A stretch of DNA of 64,000 nucleotides from Collinsella sp. BA40 (GCF_008014645.1 NZ_VOWY01000002.1:172328-236327), one strand, 5' to 3'; positions 8,073 through 19,012 are shown, counted from the first letter of the stretch. Notes: generated from the sequence alone by a model not told the origin. Made by a program: numbers and translations.

Positions 8073-11000
8073 ATGAAGAACGAGAAGAAGCAGCTGGAAG
8101 CTCCGTGGCGCGTGGCGATTTCGCGCGCGATGGGTGCGGCCAAAGACGGCGCCAAGCGCTATGCTCGGCCCGCGCTGAGTGGCTTTTTGGCGCTGACCAT
8201 GGTGATCGGGTCGGTGCCCGCGCCCGCATACGCCGAGATGATGGACGAGGCGGCTCGCTCGATCGCGCTTATGGCGCAGGACGACGAGGACGCGCCGGCT
8301 GCAGCTGAGCGCGCGGATGATAAAGGCGCATCGACGGTTCAGGATACGAGCGAGCAGCCCGGCGCTGACGACCCGGGCGAGCGAGCCGCCGCAGATGAAC
8401 CTTCCGTGAGCGCTCCGGCGGCGGACGCTGCTGCCGATGTTGCTGCGGATGAAGCGCCTGCAGCGCTGTTTAGCGCAAGCGACGACCTTAAAGCCGTTAC
8501 CGTGGGCGGAGACGCGCTCGCCTCGCGTGCCGCCGCGGTCGACTCGCTCAAGGCCGTCGGTGTTTCGGCAAAGGACGCCGAAGAGGCTGCCGCCTCTGTA
8601 GATGCCGCCATGGATACCTTGCTGGCTCCCGCCGCCGGCAACCGCGCCACCGCGGAGGGTATTGTCTTGGAGTGGCTGAGCGAGGGCGACGTTCCCAGCG
8701 GTGACGCCAGCCAGCTCGTGTTCAAGCCGAGTGATGACGACGCGGTGTCCATGCGTTTGCGCCTCACCTACGCCATCATGGGCGAGCGCGAGCACCAGCC
8801 TGGCGAGGTTACCATCGTGGTGCCCGCGAACATGTTTATCGACCGCGCCGGCAAGCCCGAGGGCGGCATGGCGCTCGCAGTGCCGGCCGAGCCCGTCGAG
8901 ACGGCGGGCTGGAATTACCGTCTGGTCATGAACGGCAGCGTTGCCGAGTACCATATCGTGAACACCAAGCGCCTCAATGCCGCCACGCAGGGCTTTATCG
9001 ATTTCGAGATCAAGGACGTCGAGCCGATCACGCAGGTTGACATGAAGCCGAGCGCTCCGTTCGGGGTGAAGCTGCAGGTCGTTGAGTCCGACGGCTCGGA
9101 GAGCGCGTTTACCAGCAACGAACTCACCGCGGTGTTCGATACGCATGCCACGTTGAAGTACGCGACCAAGGGCGCGTCGGATAATCCGTACTACGTTGAT
9201 GCGGCGGATGAACGCGTGGCCATCGCGCACGCCGCTTTCCCCAAGGCCGAGGGCTTCGTGGTGGTGCCGTGGTACTTGAGCGCCCGCATCGATGCGAACC
9301 AGCCGTTCGGCCTTACGTTCAACGACCAGCTTGCCGGCACGCTGGAAGGCGTGATCCTGCACGAGAACGCGACCGACAATGGACGCGCGGTCGAATTCAA
9401 CCAGGGTGATGGACTGCTTTCCTTCCAGGTGGGCACCGTGCGACTGGAATCGGCCTATCCTGTGGAGCAGTTCGAGGAGAACGGCGAGTACGTTTTCAAG
9501 AACAAGGTGACCGCCGCGATTCGCGAGTCCGACGAGAGCCAGGACGGCACGCCCAAGCCCGAGCAGACCGATGATTACCTCGCCGAGCGGCGCTGGACGT
9601 TCCATAAGCCGCAGTTCGTCGATCCCAAGGACCTGTTCGAGCAGGTGCATATCGGTAACGACAACAAGGTGTATAGCGGTGACAGCTACATAACCCACGG
9701 TCGCGGCTCGGGTTCTCCTTACGGCGATCTTGACGCCTTGGATTATTCCTACGACGGCTACTACGGCCTGTACGGCAGGGGCCTCAATGAGCTTCGTGCC
9801 GGCCGCGACCTGGAGATCTCCTACACGTTCGGCATGGATGCCCGTGTGCTTCCGTGGACCTACGAGGCTCCTGGAGGAGCGGTCGAGGGCAACCCGTTGG
9901 GCGTGCTGGACAATTATAGTAAGAAACCGGTGACCGTTGCCGTTGAGGAGCAGGAGCTCCGCTTTGGCGATAAGGCGCTCGTCGCGGGCGAGGATTTCGA
10001 CTACGCCTCCGTTGCCCTTCCTCGAATGCCGAGGGTATACCGGGCGAAGGCGATCAACCTGAAGCCCGATGGCACGGTTGACTTCAGCCAGCGCAAGGAC
10101 GGTACGGTTTCATACGAGACCGATGATGTTGCCACGCATATTCCGACCGTCGGCATCGAGGTGAAGACCAAGGGCGACGCCGCTTGGCGTCCCTATGCCG
10201 TGGCGAACTGGACCAGCGGCAAGCTGGAAGTGAGCTTCGCCGATGGCGGCACGCAGTCCGATGCCGTGGTGGCGCTACCAGCGCAGACCGTGGGCGTGCG
10301 CTTCGCGAGCACCTCGAAGGCGGCCGCGCTGAGTTTTATGGGCCGCGTGGGCGTTCGCCTGAAGGCCGATGGCGCCTTGAAGCAGCTGGTTGAAGATGCG
10401 TTCGCGAAGAGCGAGAACCCCAGCCTCGAGCTTGAGGCGCTGGCTTCGATGGCCGTGAGCAACGCCGACGGGGCTTCGGTGTATAGCGATTCCGCATGGG
10501 CGACCGATCGCCTTATGGGATTCGTGGACGATATGCGCGCGTCGATGCGCACGGGAGTGAAGCGCTTCACGGCCGAGGATGTGGACAAGGCGAACAATCG
10601 CGTGAAGGTGACCTTCACGGCCCAGGTGCACAAGCGGAGCGTCGTGGAGGATGAGGACATCTACAAAGAGGCGCTCGAGAGCGGCGAGCTGAGCGCCGAG
10701 CGTTCGGGTGTGTGGTACGACCTGCTTCCCGCCGGCATGACGCCGGTGCTTGACTCGGTGAAGCTGCGCTGGGATGACAGCATTCGTTCGGTCAACGCGA
10801 TCGAGGACTTCCGCGGTACGGGTCGTACGCTGCTGGTGGTCGAGGCTGACCTTACGCCTTTCGCTCAGCCATATCAGGCCGAATGGGGTCAAACGAAAAC
10901 GACGTACTACGAAGATGTGCCGCGCATCACGTTCGACGCGTGGTACGGTTCGGGCGATATTGCCGATTTCGGCCGCGACTTCCATAACATCGCGATGTAT

Positions 11001-14000
11001 CGCTCGGCTAACGAGGAGATCGGCACTGTTGACGGCTATCGCGGCGAGGCCGACGACCCGCGCGGTACGCAGAACAAGGGGACCGCAGGCGCCTTTACGG
11101 GCGAGGATGAGTCGGTTCTGGACGCGCTTACCGATATCGACGGGGTACAGCCCGAACACAACAGCATGCTTTACGCCGGCGCCAACGGCGAGGTCGATCC
11201 GCTGGAGCACGGCAACGTGGGCCTTACCAAAGCGGTTTCGGTGAACGCCGAGGATACCTGGGGCACGGGTAACAACGGCGACAAGGCGCGCAACGTATAT
11301 GGCGGCGGCACGTATACGTACCGTCTCTCCACCACCACGTCGGATACCATGACCATGAAGGGCATCGTGCTGTACGACGCGCTTGAGAGCTATAAGCCGG
11401 GCGAGGATGCCGATGCCGCCGATAAGGAAGCCCCGCGTTGGCGCGGCACCTTCAAGAGCATCGACGTGTCGCAAATCGAGCGCCTGGGCGCGAAGCCCGA
11501 GGTGTACTACAGCACGGTGCGCTCGCAGGACGGCTGGGGCCCCGAGCTCTCCCAGGGCGACGGCGCCATCGTGGAGAACATCGATCAGACCGACCTCGGC
11601 AACACGGCGGTGTGGACCAAGACCACGCCCGCCGCGCTCAACGCCATGACGCCTGCCGAGCGCGAGCGGATTTCGGCTATCGCGGTCGATGCGACCAAGA
11701 AGGCCGACGGCTCCGAGTTCGTGCTTAAGGGTGGCGCGACGCTTTCCGCGTTCATTCGCATGGAGGGGCCGAGCATCGAGGAGGCCGATGCGCTCATCGC
11801 GTCCGGCGCACGTGCGCTCAACTGCGTCCACATGGCGAGCCAGGAGAAGATCGCTTCCGAGAAAGAATGGTCGGAGCGCCGCTTCGTGCGCGAGGGCTAC
11901 ACCACGGTGGGCGTCAAGCCGTACATTCTCTCGGTTTCCAAGACGTGGGAAGACGATGGCGACCGCGACGGCATCCGTCCTACCGAGGTGGGCATGCAGC
12001 TTGTGGCCAACGGCGAGGACGTTGCTGGCCAGCGCGTTATGCTGAACGAGGCGAACAGCTGGACGGCGAGTTTTAGCACCCTGCCGTATGTGGACGAGCA
12101 GGGCAAAACGATTATGTATACCGTGCGCGAGGAGCCCGTGGTCGCGGGCTACCGTGCAAGCGTGGCGTTCGACGGCGAGACGTTTGCGGTGACAAACGAG
12201 CATGGGCCGGAGCGCACGACGATCTCTGGCCATAAGGTCTGGAGCGGCGACAACGAGGACGTGCGCCCGCGCAGCATCGAAGTCGAGCTGCTTGCGAACG
12301 GCAAGCGTGTCGGCAAGCGCACGGTCCGCGGAAACGATTGGGCGTACTCGTTTGGGGACCTGCCCGTCTACGAGGGCGGTCGGCCCATCGATTACCAGAT
12401 TCGCGAGGTGGCGATCGGTAACGATGCCTACATCACGAGCGTCGAGGGCACCGATGTGGTGAATACCTATCATCCGTACGGCGACCTGGTGATTTCGAAG
12501 AACCTGAAGAACGAGGAGTCGCTCGTGAGCGACCCCGACTTTACGTTCAAGGCGACGTTCGAGCGCGATGGCGAGCCCGTGTTCGACGAGCTCTCCTACG
12601 AGGTGACGGGTCGTGGCATCGATCCCGCCGCGCCCCGCACGGGCACCATCGCTACGGACGGGACCTTTACACTGAAGGCCGGCCAGACCGCGCGTATCAA
12701 GGACGTGCCCGCAGGCGTGTCCTATACGGTGCGCGAGATCGAGCTGCCCGCCGGCTACTCTGCGGTGGGCTCTTCTACCGCCACCGGAACGATCAGCGCC
12801 AATACGGACAACGAGCGAAACTTTGTCAACGAGTACGAGGCGCGCGCGACCGTGCAACTGGGTGCTACCAAGCGCCTGGTTGGCAAGGCCATGAAGAACC
12901 GTGACTTCGTGTTCGAGCTGCGCGACGAGACCGGCGCGCTGGTTCGCACCGCTGCGAGCGGCAGACCCGGCGAGCCGGTGCGCGATGACGCGGGCAACGT
13001 CGTGACCGAAGCGAGCGTTCGCTTCGGTGCGCTGCAGTTCGACGAGAGCGATAGCGGCACGACCTTCGTCTACCAGATGACGGAGGCCGATGGAGCCATG
13101 CCTGGCATGCAGTACAGCGATGCGGTCTACACCGTGCGCATCACGCCGCACGACCAGGGCGATGGCACCATGACGACCGACGTGGTGATCGAGGATGCCG
13201 AGGGCGTTGAGCTGACGGCCGATCAGAAGCCGCTGTTCGAGAACGTGTATGTCGCTACGGGCGAGGTGGCCATCCAGGCTTTCAAGAAGCTGAAGGGCGG
13301 TAACCTTGCCGACGGCCAGTTCGCCTTCGATCTCGATGAGGTTGTAACCGCCGAGGACGGCTCGACGTCGCTTGTTTCCGTGCAGCGTGGCGTTACGAAC
13401 AATGCAAAGGGCGCCGTGGCGTTTGCTCCCATCGCGTTTGATCAGACTGCCATCGACTCCACGCATCTCTATGCGATCCACGAGGTCGATGCCGGCGATA
13501 CGTCGATTGAGTACGACGTGCATTATGCGCTCGTGCAGGTGAGCGTTGTGGACCAGGGCGACGGTACCCTGGGCTTCGATATGGCCTTTGACGGTTTGAG
13601 CTGCCCGTGCTTCGTGTGCGGCGGCGATGGTTCGCTGGAGGACGGTGCCGCTTGCGCTGCCTGCGACAAGGGCGAGATCACATCGAACGCCGACGACCTC
13701 ACCTTTGTGAACAGCTGGCGGCCCGCGGGCCTGGACATTCAGAAGACCTGGGCCGAGGGCTCTGGTGCCACCGACCCCAAGCATAAGTTCGAGTTCGAGC
13801 TCGAGCTCACCAACGAGCAGGGCGAGCCGGTCGAGGGCCTCGACTTCGAAGGCGCCCAGATCGTGCCCGTTGCGAATGCGCAGGGCGAGGGCGCCGCTGC
13901 CGGCGGCGCGGCCCCCGCGGTCGCCGCGGCCTCTGGCAAGGATGACGCACAGGCCGTCGACGAGCCCGCCAACAATCCCATCAGCGCGTTCGGCACCTGG

Positions 14001-17000
14001 GCGCTCGACGCCCTGGGCTCGCTGTTTGCTCCGCAGGAGGCCCATGCCGCCGAGCCGCGCGAGATCATTACGGGCGACGAAGGCGACTGGCACTGGAGCC
14101 TCGATACCGAGACGGGCGTGCTTACCATCGGTGGTACGGGCATCAGGCCCTCCAGGTGGTACAACAACGTGATCAACGCGGCGAGGAGCGTGGTCTTCGA
14201 GCCCGGCTCCGTCGCGGTGACCCTTGGCGGCAGCTACGGAGGCCTTTTCTACAAACTGGGGAATGTCACGTCGATTGACTTCACCGGTCTCGATACCTCT
14301 CAGGTGACGAGCACGGAGAGCTTGTTCGAGGGTTGCGCCAAGCTTACAACGATCAACTGGGCATCGTTCGACACGTCGAACGTCACCAGCATGGTGGAAA
14401 TGTTCTACCGCTGCAAAGCGCTGAAGACGCTCGACCTTTCGAAGTTCAACACTTCGAAGGTGACTAACATGAATCGGATGTTCGCGGACTGCTGGGAGCT
14501 TGCCGAACTCGACATCACCGGCTTTGACATGACGAAGGCCGCGAATGTAACAAATATGTTCTATAGCTGTAAGGCACTTACGGCCATAGACCTGTCGCCG
14601 CTTGCATCGATGGCAGCGACGGACGTGACCGGCCTGCTGTCGGGCTGCGCATCGCTGCAGACGGTTGACCTTTCGCCGCTGAGCGGCATCGCCCTCACGG
14701 GCGTGAGGTCGCTCTTCGCCGGCTGCTCGGGTTTGAAGACCATCGATTTGTCACAGCTGAACACCAAGAATGTTAAGAGCATGGACTCCTTGTTCGCTGG
14801 TTGCAAGAGTCTGGAATCGCTCGATCTCTCTCTGCTCGACACCAGTAGCGTGACGATCATGTCTAATATGTTTGGTGGTTGCACGGGCACGGTGCCCATC
14901 GATTTGTCGCCGCTCGACACCAGCAAGGTCGTGGACATGGGCAGCATGTTCTCTCGCGCGAACCTCGACATTTTCAATGTGTCGGCGCTCGATTTCTCAA
15001 GCGTGACCGATGTAGACCGGATGTTTAATGGAGCAACAAAGACTGGCACGTTCGTTCTTAAGATGGACGCCCCCAAGCTTGTAGAGGGGCGGGAGATGTT
15101 CCGAGAGACGAATCTGACCTCGGTGGACCTTACGTTGAACGCAGCATCGCTGGATTCGCTGTGGATGATGTGCTGTGATTCCCCGAATCTCGAATACGTC
15201 AAGCTACAAGGCGATGTGCCGAAACTGAGGACAATCAATCAGCTGTTCAGGGGTTGCCCGAATTTGAAGACTATCGATCTATCGCAGTTCCGTGCCACAA
15301 GCCTTGTAGACATGGCGAGCATGGCGAGGGGCTGTGGATCGCTGACACAGGTTGATCTGGGCGGTATCACGTCCGACAAGCTCGAAGATCTTGATATGGC
15401 GTTCCAGGGATGTAAGAAACTGGCGTCCATCGATCTTTCTCGTTTCAACACGGTGAGCATGCTGTCGATGGATCGAATGTTCCAAGACTGCGCGAGCTTG
15501 ACCGCGGTCGACTTCTCGCATTCAAGCATGCCCAAGATTTCTAGTTTCGATTACACGTTCTCGGGATGCACGGCTTTGACCTCCGTTGTGTTCCCCGAGA
15601 AGATGGACGGCGGCGGCCGCAAGATCAGTGGTTTCATCGAGACGTTCAAGAACTGCACGAGCTTGAAAGAGATCGACCTTTCCTTCCTGGGGCATGTTGC
15701 ACCGAGGTATTTCGATGACCCCATCGAGGGCTGCACGAGCCTGCAGAAGATCGATGTGTCGTCCATCGACACCTCGAATGTCTACATTGGTAACTTCGGC
15801 TACATTCAAAATAGTCAGCTGTACTCCGTCACGCTTTCCGAGCATTTCAACTTCAGGAAACCCGAGTGGATTAACATTCCGGATGATCCGTCTGACAGGG
15901 GCACGATGTGGATCAGGGTTGATGAGGGCGGAAACCCTGTTGGCCAGTCGTTGAGCACCGATGCTCTCGAGGAGAAATACCCCGGCTGCGGCGTTGGCAC
16001 GTACCAGTGGGATACCTTCAGGACCATCAAGTTCGAGCTGAATGGTGCTTCTGGTTCGGCGCCCGATCGCAAGGTGAATATCTCGGGTGACATCGAGTTC
16101 ACGGTTCCCGAGACCGTGTACCCGGACCACCGCTTGGTGGGTTGGACGTATAGGAACACGACGATCCCGGTTGGCAAGGACGGTGTTGCGCGCCTGTCCA
16201 AGGAAGAGGCGCAGAAGCTGTTCGGTAAGAACAAGACCATCACGCTGGTCGCTCAGTGGCAGGAGGTCTTCGAGATCACCGAGCCTTCGCGCGGTGTGTA
16301 TCGCTTCAAGGTCCCTGCCGGCCATGTGCTGCACCTCCCCGACGTCATTCCGTCGGGCACGAGCTACACCGTGCGCGAGCTCGGCGAGGCAGGCTATAAG
16401 CTGGTCGAGTCGTCTGGTACGACCGGCATGGTGAGCGCTGCGGCCGGTAACAAGCCGGTGGCTGCCTTCGTCAACGTCGAGCTGGACCCCAGCGAGGCTC
16501 CGTCCGCGCGCGCCGAGGTGCGCGTGGCGAAGATGCTCGACGGCGCTGCCGCTTCGGCTGCGGATGCCTTCCAGTTCGAGATGGCCGGCTACGACCCGGC
16601 GGCGAATGCCGACAACGGCTCTTGGACCGCTGCGGTTGCCGATGGCGGCCAGGTGCTCTTCCCGGCGCTCGCCTTCGATGCGGGTGACCTGGCGGGCGAG
16701 GCTTCGAAGCAGTTCGTCTACACGGTCCGCGAGGTGGCTGGCGGCAACGACGCCATTGCATACGACAACGCGACCATCACGGCAACCGTGACGGTTACGC
16801 AGGGTGCCGGCGGCGTGCTCTCGACGTCCATCGCGTATGCGAAGGATGATCAGCAGGTTGAAAAGCCCGTCTTCAATAACGTCACGAAGCCTGCGACACT
16901 CTCGATTTCCAAGGCCGTCGAAGGCGCGGCTGCGCCGGAGGCTCCCTTCTCGTTCCGCGTGCTGGTGAACGGCATGCCGTATGAAGGCGCCTATAGTGTC

Positions 17001-18572
17001 GACGGCGTTGTCGAGCAGGCAGCAAAGGGCGTCGTAAAGGTCGCGGGCGGTAAGACCGCGGTGGTCGAGGGCCTTCCCGCCGACGGAACGTACGCGGTGG
17101 AGGAGATAGATCTGCCTGCGGGCTGGAAGCTTACGGGTGACGCTGCTAACAAGGCGGGCCAGCTTGTTGCGGGCGCGACCGCAGAGCTGCGCTTTACGAA
17201 CACGTATGGCTTTACCGCTGCAGGGGCGGCGCAGCTGGTTGCTCACAAGTCGTTTGCGGGCGGCCGCCTTGCCGACGGCATGTTCTCCTTCGATCTGTAC
17301 AAGGGCGCATCTGTTGCTGACGGCGTTCTTGTGGGCAGTGCGGTGAACGGACCCGTTGACGTTGCGGACCAGGTGATGGGGCCGGATGGCACGCCGGTTG
17401 CCAATCCGTATAAGGGCATGGCCCCGGTCTATTTCGGCGAGCAGCTGTATACGGCGCCGGGTGTGCATGAGTACACCATGGTCGAGCGTGTGCCCGCTGA
17501 TGCGGTGAACGCCGAGGGCGTGCGCTATGCCGACGCGATGGACGAGCAGCGTGCCGCCGGTGGCTTCGCGCTCGACGGCGTGGTGTACGACTCCACGGAG
17601 CATCATGCGACCGTGACGGTGTCCGATAACGGCGACGGCGCCCTGGCGTGCGATGTTGCGTATGCGGCTGGCGCAGGCGCTGCGCTTGGCGCGGAGCCGG
17701 TGTTCAGGAACACGCCGCAGCGGGTGGGCCTCGAGCTCATCAAGAAGGTTGCCATCGAGCTGCCCGAGGGCAGTCCGGCGCGCGATGCGATCTTCACCTT
17801 CGATATCCAGCTGAAGGATGCCAGCGGCGCGCCGCTGCGCGATCAGGTGTATCGCATCATCGCTGCGGACGGCACGCAGAGCGAGCCCATGTTGGTGTCC
17901 GATGGCGGCACCATCGAGCTGCGCGCTGGCGAGCGGGCGCTGTGGACCGAGCTGCCGTTTGGCGCTTCGTATTCGATTGCCGAGCGGCCCATGGCTGGCT
18001 GGGTGATCGACGAGTCTGCAAGCAGCGGCGATCTTGCGGGCGCGCTTACCACGGTTGAGAAAACGGCATCGGTCACGGTGGCGAGTATCTACCGGGCGGA
18101 AGGCACGGTTCCGGTGCGAGCAACCAAGAAGTTCGATGGCGCGTTGGTCGACGACCAGTTCGTGTTCGATATCATCGAGGTCCGAGCGGGTGGCGAGCGC
18201 AAGGTGGTGGCCACGGCTCGAAACAAGGCCGACGGCTCCATCGATTTCGGCGAGCTTACGTATGTATTGGAAGATGTTGGCCATCGCTATGCATACGAGG
18301 TGATGGAGCGCGATCTTGGCGAAAAGGGCGTTGTGTACGACGACACGGTCTACAACCTTGAGGTCGTGCCGCAGGACAACGGAGACGGAACGCTCACATG
18401 CAATTGCACGATCATGTGCAATGGCAAGCGCGTCGACCGCATCGTCTTCACCAATAGTCGTACCCTTGAACTTCCCTTTACGGGCGGTGCCGGTACACAG
18501 CTGGTGGGACCGGCCGTCCTCGCTCTTGGCTGCATGCTGTATCTGGTTGATCGCCGCCGCAGGGCGCGTTAG
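8073..18572 (+). CDS. Giant pilus-tip adhesin with Cna-B/FctA repeats and an inserted BspA-type leucine-rich domain
   Basis: 3,499 residues. A long signal peptide ends near residue 54 (PAPAYA). Order: adhesin-like N-terminal region without an obvious thioester CxQ motif; Cna-B repeats about 1286-1586 (SKTWEDDGDRDG, HKVWSGDNED, SKNLKNEE); FctA-type pilin repeats about 1590-1725 and 1729-1880; the first half of a Cna domain about 1886-1931; a BspA/DUF285-type leucine-rich block about 2065-2575 (LDLSKFNTSKVTNMNRMF pattern); an InlB-B/Flg_new-like repeat about 2651-2729; the other half of the Cna domain about 2741-2806; alternating FctA/SpaA/Cna domains; then LPFTG from 3467, a membrane helix and RRRRAR. 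GCGAGG 7 bases upstream supports ATG 8073. Operon position and size suggest the tip adhesin; the ligand is unknown. Confidence 0.9.
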   Translation: MKNEKKQLEAPWRVAISRAMGAAKDGAKRYARPALSGFLALTMVIGSVPAPAYAEMMDEAARSIALMAQDDEDAPAAAERADDKGASTVQDTSEQPGADDPGERAAADEPSVSAPAADAAADVAADEAPAALFSASDDLKAVTVGGDALASRAAAVDSLKAVGVSAKDAEEAAASVDAAMDTLLAPAAGNRATAEGIVLEWLSEGDVPSGDASQLVFKPSDDDAVSMRLRLTYAIMGEREHQPGEVTIVVPANMFIDRAGKPEGGMALAVPAEPVETAGWNYRLVMNGSVAEYHIVNTKRLNAATQGFIDFEIKDVEPITQVDMKPSAPFGVKLQVVESDGSESAFTSNELTAVFDTHATLKYATKGASDNPYYVDAADERVAIAHAAFPKAEGFVVVPWYLSARIDANQPFGLTFNDQLAGTLEGVILHENATDNGRAVEFNQGDGLLSFQVGTVRLESAYPVEQFEENGEYVFKNKVTAAIRESDESQDGTPKPEQTDDYLAERRWTFHKPQFVDPKDLFEQVHIGNDNKVYSGDSYITHGRGSGSPYGDLDALDYSYDGYYGLYGRGLNELRAGRDLEISYTFGMDARVLPWTYEAPGGAVEGNPLGVLDNYSKKPVTVAVEEQELRFGDKALVAGEDFDYASVALPRMPRVYRAKAINLKPDGTVDFSQRKDGTVSYETDDVATHIPTVGIEVKTKGDAAWRPYAVANWTSGKLEVSFADGGTQSDAVVALPAQTVGVRFASTSKAAALSFMGRVGVRLKADGALKQLVEDAFAKSENPSLELEALASMAVSNADGASVYSDSAWATDRLMGFVDDMRASMRTGVKRFTAEDVDKANNRVKVTFTAQVHKRSVVEDEDIYKEALESGELSAERSGVWYDLLPAGMTPVLDSVKLRWDDSIRSVNAIEDFRGTGRTLLVVEADLTPFAQPYQAEWGQTKTTYYEDVPRITFDAWYGSGDIADFGRDFHNIAMYRSANEEIGTVDGYRGEADDPRGTQNKGTAGAFTGEDESVLDALTDIDGVQPEHNSMLYAGANGEVDPLEHGNVGLTKAVSVNAEDTWGTGNNGDKARNVYGGGTYTYRLSTTTSDTMTMKGIVLYDALESYKPGEDADAADKEAPRWRGTFKSIDVSQIERLGAKPEVYYSTVRSQDGWGPELSQGDGAIVENIDQTDLGNTAVWTKTTPAALNAMTPAERERISAIAVDATKKADGSEFVLKGGATLSAFIRMEGPSIEEADALIASGARALNCVHMASQEKIASEKEWSERRFVREGYTTVGVKPYILSVSKTWEDDGDRDGIRPTEVGMQLVANGEDVAGQRVMLNEANSWTASFSTLPYVDEQGKTIMYTVREEPVVAGYRASVAFDGETFAVTNEHGPERTTISGHKVWSGDNEDVRPRSIEVELLANGKRVGKRTVRGNDWAYSFGDLPVYEGGRPIDYQIREVAIGNDAYITSVEGTDVVNTYHPYGDLVISKNLKNEESLVSDPDFTFKATFERDGEPVFDELSYEVTGRGIDPAAPRTGTIATDGTFTLKAGQTARIKDVPAGVSYTVREIELPAGYSAVGSSTATGTISANTDNERNFVNEYEARATVQLGATKRLVGKAMKNRDFVFELRDETGALVRTAASGRPGEPVRDDAGNVVTEASVRFGALQFDESDSGTTFVYQMTEADGAMPGMQYSDAVYTVRITPHDQGDGTMTTDVVIEDAEGVELTADQKPLFENVYVATGEVAIQAFKKLKGGNLADGQFAFDLDEVVTAEDGSTSLVSVQRGVTNNAKGAVAFAPIAFDQTAIDSTHLYAIHEVDAGDTSIEYDVHYALVQVSVVDQGDGTLGFDMAFDGLSCPCFVCGGDGSLEDGAACAACDKGEITSNADDLTFVNSWRPAGLDIQKTWAEGSGATDPKHKFEFELELTNEQGEPVEGLDFEGAQIVPVANAQGEGAAAGGAAPAVAAASGKDDAQAVDEPANNPISAFGTWALDALGSLFAPQEAHAAEPREIITGDEGDWHWSLDTETGVLTIGGTGIRPSRWYNNVINAARSVVFEPGSVAVTLGGSYGGLFYKLGNVTSIDFTGLDTSQVTSTESLFEGCAKLTTINWASFDTSNVTSMVEMFYRCKALKTLDLSKFNTSKVTNMNRMFADCWELAELDITGFDMTKAANVTNMFYSCKALTAIDLSPLASMAATDVTGLLSGCASLQTVDLSPLSGIALTGVRSLFAGCSGLKTIDLSQLNTKNVKSMDSLFAGCKSLESLDLSLLDTSSVTIMSNMFGGCTGTVPIDLSPLDTSKVVDMGSMFSRANLDIFNVSALDFSSVTDVDRMFNGATKTGTFVLKMDAPKLVEGREMFRETNLTSVDLTLNAASLDSLWMMCCDSPNLEYVKLQGDVPKLRTINQLFRGCPNLKTIDLSQFRATSLVDMASMARGCGSLTQVDLGGITSDKLEDLDMAFQGCKKLASIDLSRFNTVSMLSMDRMFQDCASLTAVDFSHSSMPKISSFDYTFSGCTALTSVVFPEKMDGGGRKISGFIETFKNCTSLKEIDLSFLGHVAPRYFDDPIEGCTSLQKIDVSSIDTSNVYIGNFGYIQNSQLYSVTLSEHFNFRKPEWINIPDDPSDRGTMWIRVDEGGNPVGQSLSTDALEEKYPGCGVGTYQWDTFRTIKFELNGASGSAPDRKVNISGDIEFTVPETVYPDHRLVGWTYRNTTIPVGKDGVARLSKEEAQKLFGKNKTITLVAQWQEVFEITEPSRGVYRFKVPAGHVLHLPDVIPSGTSYTVRELGEAGYKLVESSGTTGMVSAAAGNKPVAAFVNVELDPSEAPSARAEVRVAKMLDGAAASAADAFQFEMAGYDPAANADNGSWTAAVADGGQVLFPALAFDAGDLAGEASKQFVYTVREVAGGNDAIAYDNATITATVTVTQGAGGVLSTSIAYAKDDQQVEKPVFNNVTKPATLSISKAVEGAAAPEAPFSFRVLVNGMPYEGAYSVDGVVEQAAKGVVKVAGGKTAVVEGLPADGTYAVEEIDLPAGWKLTGDAANKAGQLVAGATAELRFTNTYGFTAAGAAQLVAHKSFAGGRLADGMFSFDLYKGASVADGVLVGSAVNGPVDVADQVMGPDGTPVANPYKGMAPVYFGEQLYTAPGVHEYTMVERVPADAVNAEGVRYADAMDEQRAAGGFALDGVVYDSTEHHATVTVSDNGDGALACDVAYAAGAGAALGAEPVFRNTPQRVGLELIKKVAIELPEGSPARDAIFTFDIQLKDASGAPLRDQVYRIIAADGTQSEPMLVSDGGTIELRAGERALWTELPFGASYSIAERPMAGWVIDESASSGDLAGALTTVEKTASVTVASIYRAEGTVPVRATKKFDGALVDDQFVFDIIEVRAGGERKVVATARNKADGSIDFGELTYVLEDVGHRYAYEVMERDLGEKGVVYDDTVYNLEVVPQDNGDGTLTCNCTIMCNGKRVDRIVFTNSRTLELPFTGGAGTQLVGPAVLALGCMLYLVDRRRRAR

Positions 18573-18690
18573 CGTTGCGAAGGTAGCGGCATATCGCCGT
18601 GCGGCGCGCGCGTGGGTTCGCGCGCCTGCGCAGCCAGCCTCCGAGATTGGCGGCAGCGCTGGATAGGGGGTTTGCCGCCCCTGCAGTAAG

Positions 18691-18729
18691 AAACGCCCGA
18701 ATGTCGCACGCGACATTCGGGCGTTTTTG
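18691..18729 (+). terminator. Terminator of the pilus operon
   Basis: A perfect 16-bp stem (18691-18706 with 18711-18726), four-base loop CACG, then TTTTTG. One of the strongest terminators in the window. Confidence 0.92.
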
Positions 18730-19012
18730 TTTGGGAGTCGCCGGTGTCGCGGATGCGGATGCTCGCAACGCGAGAGAGTCCCAGCGTGGTGAGATGTATT
18801 GGTCTTAGGAGGCCAACTGGGAAAAACAGACGTAAACTGGCATCATCATGAAGACGGCCTTATCCTTCGCTACGATGGGCTTGCCGGATTCCCAAGGTAG
18901 GATGCGCATGCATCGTTGGTAGCCGCTGATCACACGCCCCTGCAGGCCATCGACTTTCGGAGGCGCTCGTCCGTTTGGGTCCAGGCTGTGCCGCGAGTGC
19001 GGTGTGGCGAGC

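Noticed and set aside
10275..14093. Open frame of 1,272 codons on the minus strand, and similar ones at 5378-8155 and 15522-18716
   Set aside because: All are antisense to the pilin and adhesin genes and have shadow composition; the plus-strand proteins have clear domains and signals.
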